NCBI RefSeq assembly: GCF_000771225.1
Contig: NZ_JDTZ01000013.1
Span: 1-47,491 of the forward strand
Direction of reading: 5' to 3'
Length of the DNA stretch: 47,491 bases
Source: Bifidobacterium pseudolongum subsp. pseudolongum DSM 20099
GTDB lineage: Bacteria > Actinomycetota > Actinomycetes > Actinomycetales > Bifidobacteriaceae
Part shown: one piece after another, positions 1-11,766 of the stretch
Numbering within the stretch: the first letter of the stretch is position 1
Layout: every line of letters begins with the position of its first letter
Notes under the pieces: generated by a model
Seen by the model: only the letters and a program-made list of their open reading frames with translations
What the model was told of the DNA's origin: nothing
Databases searched by the model: none
Made by a program: the position numbers and the translations under genes

Positions 1-218
1 CATCCATGCGGCGCTGGTCTCGCGCCGGGCCCCTCCTGCGTGTCGGCCGAGAGCAGCCAGTTGAGGAAGGCGCGCACGTCGTCCGCTTGCCGGTCATAGG
101 CGCGGCTGCGGCTGGCGCCGCATCCCGTGTCTTTGCACCGCCATCGGGTCCTGCCCGCGTTGGTTTTGCCGTTCTTTTTCATCTGCCCGCCGCACCGCGG
201 GCACCTTGGCGTCTCCAT
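1..218 (-). CDS. IS256/IS1249-type transposase, N-terminal part (runs off the window)
   Basis: The minus strand reads from an ATG at 218 to the left edge with no stop, giving about 72 residues of a longer protein. The N-terminus has a zinc-ribbon pattern, CPRCGG at residues 6-11 followed by CKDTGC about 20 residues later. Next come a basic stretch (SRSRAYDRQADD) and a hydrophobic helix (VRAFLNWLLSA). From memory this is the start of IS256-like, IS1249-type transposases common in bifidobacteria and corynebacteria. A DDE catalytic domain should lie left of the window. I cannot see whether the element is intact or where its ends are. The repeats just upstream (231-395) may belong to its terminus. 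Confidence 0.72.
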   Translation of the reverse strand, partial: METPRCPRCGGQMKKNGKTNAGRTRWRCKDTGCGASRSRAYDRQADDVRAFLNWLLSADTQEGPGARPAPHG

Positions 219-230
219 GCCACCATGGAA

Positions 231-395
231 CCGGCACTTTCGAACGCCTGTCAACCCATACGGCAGTAAGGAGGACAAGGCATTTCGGACACACATTCCG
301 GCCGTCCTCGAAAGTGGGGGCCGGCACTTTCGAAACCACGAAACACCTTACGGGACAAAGGATGAGGCAGGATTACAGACACACATTTTGGCCTA
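231..395. repeat. Two degenerate direct repeats, 90 bp apart
   Basis: The 14-mer CCGGCACTTTCGAA occurs at 231-244 and at 321-334. In both copies it is followed by a similar stretch: TACGG, then AAGGA, then GACACACATT(CC/TT)GGCC. The copies therefore run about 231-305 and 321-395. They lie immediately upstream of the transposase start and could be part of the element end, or a dispersed intergenic repeat. No convincing coding sequence crosses them. Confidence 0.6.
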
Positions 396-422
396 TAACC
401 CGAATCTCAAATACCACCGACA

Positions 423-645
423 CCCCGGGATTCCGGATGATCACAGACGGCTGTCATGCTCCGCGGCCCCGAATATGACTTCTGTCTGCAAGCTCCAGAG
501 ATCTGTCATATATAACCGCCCATGCCATGACGTTCGTCTACAGACTCCAGAGATTCGTCATGCACAACCACCTCAATCACGACTTCCGTCTGTAGACCGG
601 CGAGATTTGCCATCCTCGCCGCCCACACCATGACTTCCGTCTGGA
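423..645. repeat. Degenerate tandem repeat, period about 52 bp
   Basis: Related 35-nt units start at 475, 527 and 579, with a partial unit at 630 and a weak one at about 423. The pattern is ATGACTTCYGTCTG...AGAGATYTGTCAT, and the best-preserved units begin ATGAC and end GTCAT (5-bp inverted ends). The units are separated by 16-17 nt of dissimilar sequence. Units one and two agree at 27 of 35 positions, and units two and three at 24 of 35. No gene is evident here. Confidence 0.7.
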
Positions 646-671
646 ATACGCGCACAGGATCCAACCTTCCT

Positions 672-769
672 CGCTACGGGTAGTGCTTGTACGGATACCA
701 TCCCTCTACAATCGTTGAAAAATGGCGGATTATAGGGTGGGGTAAGCCAGAAAAGCACTACCCGTAGCG
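672..769. repeat. 98-bp MITE-like inverted repeat
   Basis: A perfect 17-bp inverted repeat, CGCTACGGGTAGTGCTT at 672-688 and its complement at 753-769, encloses 64 nt. Pairing continues imperfectly inward (TACC..CCCT.TA against its complement), so the whole element can fold into one long hairpin. There is no obvious target duplication. It may be a miniature transposable element, or a structured RNA or terminator. It lies between the 52-bp repeats and the decayed flavodoxin gene. Confidence 0.6.
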
Positions 770-955
770 GCAACGCACAATCCGCAGCAGAGATAGATTG
801 CGATTGCGCATATATTCTGCGCGCACATGCACATTAGTTTGCACGATGCGCGCATGAGACACTGGTCGTATGCATTGCGCATGCGGCAGATGCACTGGCG
901 CAGAGACAAGAGACAGAGATACACAAAAACACATAGGGACACCAGGAAGGAAACC
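770..955 (+). other. Non-coding leader of the flavodoxin remnant, rich in TGCGCA
   Basis: No supported gene lies here. The stretch is unusually dense in TGCGCA and GCGCGCA motifs (about 805-825, 845-855 and 876-890). They look like overlapping short inverted repeats in front of the ATG at 956. I cannot assign a promoter with confidence. Confidence 0.35.
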
Positions 956-1453
956 ATGCAGTGGGGCAAGCGTCTTCTCACATGCGTCGCGGGCGTGGCG
1001 GCCATCATCTCGATGGCGGGGTGTGGCAGCGCCGGAAACGTCACATCACCGGCGGCACGCTGTTCGAGATTGAGCCGGCCGAATCATACACGAGCGACGA
1101 CCTCAACTACAGCGACCCCGATAGCCGCGTGAGCAAGGAGCACGACGACGAATCGCTGCGCGACGTGAAGTTGAAAACGACCGACGTGTCTGATTGGAGC
1201 AGCTACACGACCGTGTACATCGGCTACCCAATCTGGTGGGGCGAAGCGGCATGGCCGGTGAACAGCTTTGTGCACGGCAATGACTTCAGCGGCAAAACCG
1301 TGATCCCGTTCTGCACATCCGTCAGCTCCCCGCTGGGGTCCAGCGCAAGCGAACTGGCGAGGCTCGCCACAACGGGCGACTGGAAGGAAGGCCAGCGGTT
1401 CAGTTCATCGGCGAACACGCAGACCGTAGAAGACTGGGTCAAGCAGCAGGCAT
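956..1453 (+). pseudogene. Decayed flavodoxin-type lipoprotein
   Basis: An ATG at 956, preceded by AGGAAGGAAACC, opens a lipoprotein signal peptide with lipobox MAGC (Cys23). About 30 codons in, this frame loses flavodoxin similarity. The flavodoxin core continues in another frame from about 1040: TGGTLFEIEPAESYT, then VYIGYPIWWGEAAWP, then FSGKTVIPFCTS. The FMN phosphate-binding loop expected between signal and core (an FSATGNT-like motif) is missing, so an internal deletion with frameshift is the simplest explanation. The 3' end is also damaged: after EDWVKQQ (about 1453) there is no stop, and the frame runs on antisense through galT. The intact protein would have been an exported FMN-binding electron carrier. 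The right-hand boundary is approximate. Confidence 0.7.
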
Positions 1454-1523
1454 GCCCCATTGGCGCCGTTTCGCCCGCCACACCACGTCAGCGAACAATG
1501 CAACGCAGTCGCGGCGCACCGGC

Positions 1524-6308
<4,785 letters not shown>

Positions 6309-6364
6309 GGTGACTCCTTGAAACGGATGGGGATACAGGGACGGACGGTGATGGGGATGGCGAC

Positions 6365-7324
6365 TCAGCCCTTGACGGAGCCGGCCGCAAGGCCGGCGCG
6401 CCAGAAGCGCTGCAGCGTCAGGAAGAGGATGATGACCGGCAGCACGCCAAGCAGTGCGCCCATCATCAATGCACCACGGTCGTTGAAGACGGCGAGCGAG
6501 ACCATGCCATACAGGCCAAGTGTGACCGGGTAGAGGTTTTCGCTCGACAGCATCATCAACGGCAACAGGAAGTTGTTCCACGTCGCCACGAACATGAACA
6601 GGAAGATGGTGACCATTGCCGGGGCGAGCAGGCGCAGCACGATTGTGAAGAAGATGCGGGCCTCGCTTGCGCCGTCGATGCGTGCGGCCTCAAGCAGTTC
6701 GTTGGGCACCGAGCTCTGCGCGTAGACACGGCCCAGGAAGAAGCCGAATGGCGAGACGCAGCACGGGATGATGATCGCGAGCATCGTGTTGTCGAGGTGC
6801 AGGGTGTTGAAGATCGCGTACTGCGGGATCGTCAGCAATGCCGCCGGCATGAGCATCGCGGCCATGATGATGCCGATGATGGTGCCCTTGCCGCGGAAGC
6901 TGAACTTCGCGGTCGCATAACCCGCCATGACGGAGACGATGGTGCCGATGATCGCCGAGACACCCGAGTAGAACAACGAGTTGCCCACCCAGCGCCAGAA
7001 GTTGTCGCGCGTCCAACCGAGCAGTGTGGTGTAATTGGCCGCGATCGCATCGGGCAGTTCGCTGAGCGGGACCGCGAACCACAGGCCATTCGAGCCGGTG
7101 AGCTGAGCCGGGTTCTTCGTGGAGGCGATGATCGCCCAGTAGATCGGGAACAGGAAGTAGATCAGCGCGAACACGAGGATGATGATCGTCACGATCTTCG
7201 CGATCGGCTTCGGGCGCATCGACCTCGGCAGGTCGTTCTCCATGCGCTCGCGCATGCGGTCCGCTTTCTTCTGTGCGCGCATGGGGTTGCGGAACCTGGC
7301 GCGTGTGGTGTCGATGAAGCTCAT
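6365..7324 (-). CDS. gltC: ABC sugar importer permease, MalG type (LNB/GNB)
   Basis: A 319-residue inner permease with about six membrane segments and a basic cytoplasmic N-terminus. The EAA loop that contacts the ATPase reads LLEAARIDGASEARIFFTIV, and the C-terminus AAGSVKG is typical of MalG-like CUT1 permeases. Its ATG overlaps the TGA of gltB (ATGA), so the two are translationally coupled. With gltA and gltB it should import the disaccharide used by LnpA, whose gene starts 56 nt downstream. Specificity is inferred from position. No ATPase gene accompanies it. Confidence 0.88.
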   Translation of the reverse strand: MSFIDTTRARFRNPMRAQKKADRMRERMENDLPRSMRPKPIAKIVTIIILVFALIYFLFPIYWAIIASTKNPAQLTGSNGLWFAVPLSELPDAIAANYTTLLGWTRDNFWRWVGNSLFYSGVSAIIGTIVSVMAGYATAKFSFRGKGTIIGIIMAAMLMPAALLTIPQYAIFNTLHLDNTMLAIIIPCCVSPFGFFLGRVYAQSSVPNELLEAARIDGASEARIFFTIVLRLLAPAMVTIFLFMFVATWNNFLLPLMMLSSENLYPVTLGLYGMVSLAVFNDRGALMMGALLGVLPVIILFLTLQRFWRAGLAAGSVKG

Positions 7325-8337
7325 GATTCATTCACCTTCCTTTCGACGAAAGCGTAGATCATGGCGAGCAGTCCGGCGATGACCGCCATGACGATCGCGA
7401 TTGCGTTGGCCGGGCCGTCGCCCTTGGGGGTGAGGAAGCCGCGGGATGTATTGAACGCCATCATCATTGGCGTGTAGGAGGAAGAGATCGCCGGGTCGGC
7501 GGTCTGCATGACCTGCGGTTCGTTGAACAGCTGGATTGTGCCGACGATCGAGAGCAGCATCGCCAGCAACGCGGCGCCACGCACGTTCGGCAGCTTGATC
7601 TTCGTGGCGATCTGCCAGCCGTTCGCGCCATCGATGCGCGCGGCCTCATACAGCTCGTGGGGGATCGCCTGGAGGGCCGAAAGGAAAATCAGCATGTTGT
7701 AGCCGGTGAACGTCCACGTGGTGATGTTGACCATCGACGCGAGCACCACATTGTTCGCGAAGAAATCGACGTTGATGCCAAGGGCCGCGAGCCCTTTGAC
7801 GATCGGCGAGATCTGACCGTTGTAGAGGTAGACCCAGATGATCGAGGCGATGACGCCGGGGATTGCGTACGGCAGGAAGTAGCCGAGGCGGAATCCGCTC
7901 ACATGCTTGACGATGAGCGAGTCGAGGAGCATCGCGAGCACAAGCGCGCTGATGATCATGATCGGCACCTGGATGAGCGTATAGAGCAGCACCCTGCCCA
8001 TGCCGGCCCAGAAGGCGCCGGATGTGATGACGTATTTGAAATTCTCGAGCCCGACGAACTTGTTGACGAGTTCGCCGCCGCCGTAGGCTCCTCCGCCGGT
8101 GGCGACCTGCTGGAAGAAGCTCGAGTAGATCGCGTAGATGATCGGGACGATGAAGACAAGCAGGAAGAGCAACACGAACGGCAGCATGAACAGCCAGCCG
8201 GTGCGTTCCTCACGCTTGGCGGCGGGAGACAGCTTCTCCCTCACCCTCTTCTTCTTCGTCTTCGCAGTGCCGCTTTCGACGGCCTGCGCGTGGCCGACAG
8301 ACTTGGTGGGCGCCACTGATGAGGTTACCGTTACCAT
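7321..8337 (-). CDS. gltB: ABC sugar importer permease, MalF type (LNB/GNB)
   Basis: A 338-residue permease. A charged N-terminal region (KTKKKRVREKLSPAAKREERTG) precedes about six membrane segments. The EAA loop is YEAARIDGANGWQIATKIKL. The ATG at 8337 is chosen over one slightly upstream because AAAGGAG lies 8 nt before it. It follows gltA after 96 nt that contain a GC-rich hairpin, and overlaps gltC by 4 bp. This is the usual order binding protein, MalF-type, MalG-type. It is part of the LNB/GNB importer by context. Confidence 0.88.
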   Translation of the reverse strand: MVTVTSSVAPTKSVGHAQAVESGTAKTKKKRVREKLSPAAKREERTGWLFMLPFVLLFLLVFIVPIIYAIYSSFFQQVATGGGAYGGGELVNKFVGLENFKYVITSGAFWAGMGRVLLYTLIQVPIMIISALVLAMLLDSLIVKHVSGFRLGYFLPYAIPGVIASIIWVYLYNGQISPIVKGLAALGINVDFFANNVVLASMVNITTWTFTGYNMLIFLSALQAIPHELYEAARIDGANGWQIATKIKLPNVRGAALLAMLLSIVGTIQLFNEPQVMQTADPAISSSYTPMMMAFNTSRGFLTPKGDGPANAIAIVMAVIAGLLAMIYAFVERKVNES

Positions 8338-8365
8338 CGCGTTGCTCCTTTGCACAAGATGATCG

Positions 8366-8397
8366 GGAGGGGCGAGGCGGTGCGGCTCCGCCCCTCC
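8366..8397 (-). terminator. Intercistronic hairpin between gltA and gltB
   Basis: GGAGGGGCG at 8366-8374 pairs with CGCCCCTCC at 8389-8397. There is no U-run on the distal side. Placed right after a binding-protein gene, it probably attenuates read-through or stabilises the upstream message, so that gltA is made in excess of the permeases. Confidence 0.6.
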
Positions 8398-8433
8398 GTC
8401 AGGTTGTTGGAAACCGTTACGGCCATCCGCCCT

Positions 8434-9759
8434 TTACTGGGCGACCGACAGTCCGTAATCCTTGAGTGTGTCGACCGATGCGGTCTGTGCCACGTCGAAG
8501 ATGGTCTCAACCTTCGCCTTGCCATCCGCCGCGTCCGCCGCCTTTTCCTTCATGGCGGTGCCCACCGCGGAGAAGCCGGGGATGTACGAGAAGCTCGCGA
8601 GGTTGCCGTTCGCGGCCGCGAATTCCGCCATGACGTCCTGGCCGCCGTAGAATTCGGACCAGCTTGCCGGCGTCTTCGCGCTGCCCGTCGTGGCCGCCAC
8701 GACGAGGCCCTGCGAGGTCAGGTCGTCAACCTGCGTGTTGAACCAGTCGAGGAACTTCATCGCCTCGGCCTTATGCTTGATGCCTTTGAGCGCCACGACG
8801 CCCGAGCCACCGTCAGGGCCGGTCTTCTCGCCGTTGTCGAACCAATCGCCGATCTGCGCAACGCGCCAGTCGCCCTTGCCCTTGTCGGCCATCGAGTCCA
8901 TGAGCAGCGGGGCCTCCCATGCGGCGCCGATCGTACCGATGAGCTCGCCCTTCTGCAGCGAGGCGTCGAACGACGGGTCCCAACGCGGGTTCGTGGTGGC
9001 CGCCTTGTCGTCGAGCAGCTGCTGGTAGACCTTCGCCACGGCCTTCGAGCCGCTCGTCTGGGTGTCCACCTTCCACGCATCGCCCTCGATCGTGTACCAC
9101 GGGTCGGAAGCGCCGGCAAGGCCGGAAAGCATGTTGCCCGCCTCATCCGCCTGGAAGGACATGATGTACTTGCCTTGGGCGGCGGCCTTCTTCGCGCTTT
9201 CCAGAAGCTCGCCCTGCGTCTTCGGCACGCTGATGCCGAGCTTGTCGAACTCCGTCTTGTTGTAGTAGTAGACGAGTGGGCCGGTGTCCTGCGGCAGGCC
9301 GAAGGTCTTGCCGCCGATGGTCATGTTGCCGTAAGGCCCCTCCGCGAAGTCGCCCTTGTACTGGTCGGCCTCCGCCGTCACGTCTTCCAGAAGGCCCTTG
9401 GTGAAGAGCTCGGGGATCTCGGAGTAGCCGGCCTGTGCCAGGTCCGGCGCGTTGCCCGCCTTGACGTCGGTCTCGAGCTTCTTGATGAGGTCGGAAGCGT
9501 TGCCATTGAAATGGATCGGCTTGACCTGGATGTTCGGGTTCTCCTTGTTCCAACGCGAGACGATCTGTTCGACTGATGTCATGCCGGACTTGTCCGGAAG
9601 GCGGTGGATGTAGGTGATCTCCACCTTGCCGCCGTTCGAGACCGAGCCAGATGACGAGCTACTCGACCCGCCCGACGAGGCCCCTCCGCAGCCGGAGAGC
9701 GCCATGCACGCCGCGGCCACCGCCGCGGCACCTGCCATAAGACCTTTATTCCACTTCAT
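8434..9759 (-). CDS. gltA: LNB/GNB-binding lipoprotein of an ABC importer
   Basis: A 441-residue extracellular solute-binding protein (family 1). Residues 1-24 are a lipoprotein signal ending in LSGC (lipidated Cys24), then a Ser/Gly-rich linker of about 20 residues. The mature domain starts at VEITYIHRLPDKSGM and has the two-lobe CUT1 pattern, with GYSEIPELF and YYYNKTEFDKLGI. The ATG at 9759 has GGAGTG upstream; a longer in-frame extension to 9882 runs into the promoter and is rejected. The assignment to LNB/GNB rests on the downstream lnpA-nahK-galT and the known B. longum gene order. Confidence 0.88.
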   Translation of the reverse strand: MKWNKGLMAGAAAVAAACMALSGCGGASSGGSSSSSSGSVSNGGKVEITYIHRLPDKSGMTSVEQIVSRWNKENPNIQVKPIHFNGNASDLIKKLETDVKAGNAPDLAQAGYSEIPELFTKGLLEDVTAEADQYKGDFAEGPYGNMTIGGKTFGLPQDTGPLVYYYNKTEFDKLGISVPKTQGELLESAKKAAAQGKYIMSFQADEAGNMLSGLAGASDPWYTIEGDAWKVDTQTSGSKAVAKVYQQLLDDKAATTNPRWDPSFDASLQKGELIGTIGAAWEAPLLMDSMADKGKGDWRVAQIGDWFDNGEKTGPDGGSGVVALKGIKHKAEAMKFLDWFNTQVDDLTSQGLVVAATTGSAKTPASWSEFYGGQDVMAEFAAANGNLASFSYIPGFSAVGTAMKEKAADAADGKAKVETIFDVAQTASVDTLKDYGLSVAQ

Positions 9760-9853
9760 GCCCCTACACTCCTTCGTGATCAGACATGTGGGCGACTCCG
9801 CCCAACTTGTTGCTTTCCTACAATCACCGCCACTTCCTCGTGGTGATGCCACC

Positions 9854-9882
9854 ACCATACCGAGTCGTTTCTTTTTTGTCAA
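9854..9882 (-). promoter_or_regulatory. Promoter of the glt-lnp operon
   Basis: On the minus strand, TTGACA (9882-9877), a 17-nt spacer and TATGGT (9859-9854) make a near-consensus sigma-A promoter. The leader to the gltA ATG at 9759 is about 90 nt. The rest of the 315-bp gap to the divergent beta-helix gene holds a possible regulator box at 9944-9967. Confidence 0.65.
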
Positions 9883-9943
9883 CTTCGCTTACTTTTAAGT
9901 TCTCTGTGGGCATAACTACTTCTCAATCGTCGTGTTACCAACG

Positions 9944-9967
9944 ATTTTCAGCTACATACGGTAATGT
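9944..9967 (+). promoter_or_regulatory. Candidate NagR box between gltA and the beta-helix gene
   Basis: ATTTTCAGCTACATACGGTA, continuing AATGT, closely resembles 11634-11659 upstream of nagR (ATTTTCACGCTACAGCATAA, continuing TTATGT). Both sit before genes of the same pathway and both end in an ACAT/GCAT...ATGT dyad. This is a candidate operator only; I cannot recall the published NagR motif well enough to match it. Confidence 0.4.
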
Positions 9968-10074
9968 CACCAATCTGTCCAAATGGTGTACACTTGAACC
10001 ATCCATTCCCCTAGGCCGCACCCAATGGCGGGCACAGCGGCCGCATATTCGCAAGGAACCACAAGGAAGGCCCC

Positions 10075-11592
10075 ATGACCGACTATTTCGTCTCTTCGGC
10101 ACACGGCGACGACCACGCCTGCGGCACGCGGCAGGCCGATGCGTGGCGCACACTCGCCCATGCCGCGTCCGCCCCACTGCAACCGGGCGACGCGATCCTC
10201 CTCGAACGCGGTTCGCGGTTCGCCGGGGAAGCGCTCCATCTCCAGGGAGTCTCCGGCACGGCGCAGCTGCCGGTGACGATTGGCGGCTATGGCGACCCGC
10301 AGCTGCCGCCGCCGCTCATCGCCTGTGACGGCAGCGGCCGGTGGTTCGAAGACTACCGCGCGCCGATCGGCGGCTCCCCGCACCGCAACCGCGGCACCGT
10401 CTCCACGGCGGTCCTGCTGCGCGACTGCTCGTACGTGCATGTGCACGACCTGGAGATCACGAACCAGCGCGTCGGCCGCGCCGACGAACGCGCATACAAC
10501 GACATAGACGCCATGGACCGCACAGGCGTGGCCGTCATCGCCGAAAACGGCGGCACATCACGCGGCATCACACTGGAACGGCTGTTCGTGCACGACGTGC
10601 ACGGCAACATCTACGACAAACACATGGCGAACGGCGGCATCTACGTCATCGCGCACCTGCCCGCCGACCCCGCGCGCGTCGACACCGACATCGCGCGCTT
10701 CGACGACGTGCGCATCGCCGGCAACACCGTGCGCGACACGAGCCGCTGGGGCATCGCCGTCGGCTACACCGCCTACCTCAACGTCATCGACAACGGCGGC
10801 AGGAACGCCGACGGCTGTTGGGACAACACCTACGACTACGGGGACGGCACGATCGACGACCGGACGATCCGCAGGTACGGCGCCACGAACGTGGTCGTGG
10901 AGGGCAATGTGGTGGAACGCGCGGGCGGCGACGCGATCACCGTCATGTACTGCGACCGGCCGGTCGTACGGCGCAACATCGCGCGCGAGGCCGCGAAGGA
11001 CATCCGCAGCGACGTCTACACGGCGACGGACAACGATCGAGTGGCCGCCGCGATCTGGCCATGGCGCTGCAAAAACGCGCTGTTCGAATACAACGAGGCC
11101 TACGATACGCTCAACGCGGACCACGGCAACGGCGACGGGCAGGCATGGGACGCCGACTTCGGTGACGGCACCGAATACCGCTACAACTACTCACGCAACA
11201 ACTCGGGCGGATGCATCATGTTCTGCAACGAAAAGGCCGTCCGCTCCACATTCCACCACAACGTCTCCGACCGCGACCTGATGGGCGCGATCGACATTCC
11301 GCGCAACCCGGACGCCACCGTGGCGCACAACACGTTCATCATCGCGGAGGGAGCCGATCCGCTGCGACTTGACCGCGCGGACGGCACGGCGTCCGTGGAA
11401 GACAACATCTTCATCAACGCCGGCAGCGCGCCCAAGCACACGGATTGGCATCCGGAGGGGGCGCGCATCACCTACTCGGGCAACGTCACCATCGGCTTTG
11501 CGGACCAGCCCAGCGACATCGGCGCGCAACACGGCGAACCCCCGTGCACCAATCAACGACAGGACGGTGACAATTGCGGCAGACACCCCTGA
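10075..11592 (+). CDS. Cytosolic right-handed parallel beta-helix protein, GH136-like candidate
   Basis: A 505-residue protein with no signal peptide or membrane segment. It opens with YFVSSAHGDDHACGTRQADA, the usual entry of beta-helix carbohydrate enzymes (pectate lyase/GH110/GH136-type folds). Repeating coils follow: NTVRDTSRWGIAVG, then GNVVERAGGDAITV, then YNYSRNNSGGCIMFC. The best-conserved patch, GNGDGQAWDADFGDGTEYRY, places Asp354 and Asp361 seven residues apart. From memory this is the spacing of the catalytic pair of the GH136 lacto-N-biosidase LnbX (Asp411/Asp418). The ATG at 10075 follows AAGGAAGG. It diverges from gltA and precedes nagR. I infer a glycosidase acting in the cytosol on an imported LNB/GNB-containing oligosaccharide. 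The activity is unproven, and other beta-helix families share parts of this motif. Confidence 0.7.
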   Translation: MTDYFVSSAHGDDHACGTRQADAWRTLAHAASAPLQPGDAILLERGSRFAGEALHLQGVSGTAQLPVTIGGYGDPQLPPPLIACDGSGRWFEDYRAPIGGSPHRNRGTVSTAVLLRDCSYVHVHDLEITNQRVGRADERAYNDIDAMDRTGVAVIAENGGTSRGITLERLFVHDVHGNIYDKHMANGGIYVIAHLPADPARVDTDIARFDDVRIAGNTVRDTSRWGIAVGYTAYLNVIDNGGRNADGCWDNTYDYGDGTIDDRTIRRYGATNVVVEGNVVERAGGDAITVMYCDRPVVRRNIAREAAKDIRSDVYTATDNDRVAAAIWPWRCKNALFEYNEAYDTLNADHGNGDGQAWDADFGDGTEYRYNYSRNNSGGCIMFCNEKAVRSTFHHNVSDRDLMGAIDIPRNPDATVAHNTFIIAEGADPLRLDRADGTASVEDNIFINAGSAPKHTDWHPEGARITYSGNVTIGFADQPSDIGAQHGEPPCTNQRQDGDNCGRHP

Positions 11593-11633
11593 TGACTTAG
11601 ACAGAACAGACCGAATATCGCTGCAATACTGTC

Positions 11634-11696
11634 ATTTTCACGCTACAGCATAATTATGTATACTTGATTGACATAATAGACACATCTTGATATCCT
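11634..11696 (+). promoter_or_regulatory. nagR promoter and candidate operator
   Basis: TTGACA (11668-11673), a 17-nt spacer and TATCCT (11691-11696) form a promoter with a leader of about 65 nt. Just upstream, 11634-11659 repeats the box seen at 9944 and contains the palindrome CATAATTATG (11649-11658). The position suggests autoregulation. Confidence 0.55.
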
Positions 11697-11766
11697 AGGG
11701 CTATCGGCCGGACACCACCGCTGCGTCTGACCAATTGTACGGCCTCATTCGAGACAAGGAGCCACA

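Noticed and set aside
127..633. Plus-strand open frame of 168 codons over the repeats
   Set aside because: It spans both repeat families and the antisense of the transposase start; composition is His/Pro/Arg-rich without a domain.
423..645. CRISPR array
   Set aside because: The intervening segments are only 16-17 nt, the repeats differ at a quarter or more of positions, and there are no cas genes.
9965..9994. Plus-strand promoter TGTCAC-18-TACACT for the beta-helix gene
   Set aside because: The -10 box is reasonable but the -35 hardly matches; start of transcription left unassigned.
11593..11766. Riboswitch or tRNA in the intergenic gaps
   Set aside because: No tRNA cloverleaf or recognisable riboswitch core was found here or in the other long gaps; promoter elements explain the conserved-looking parts.
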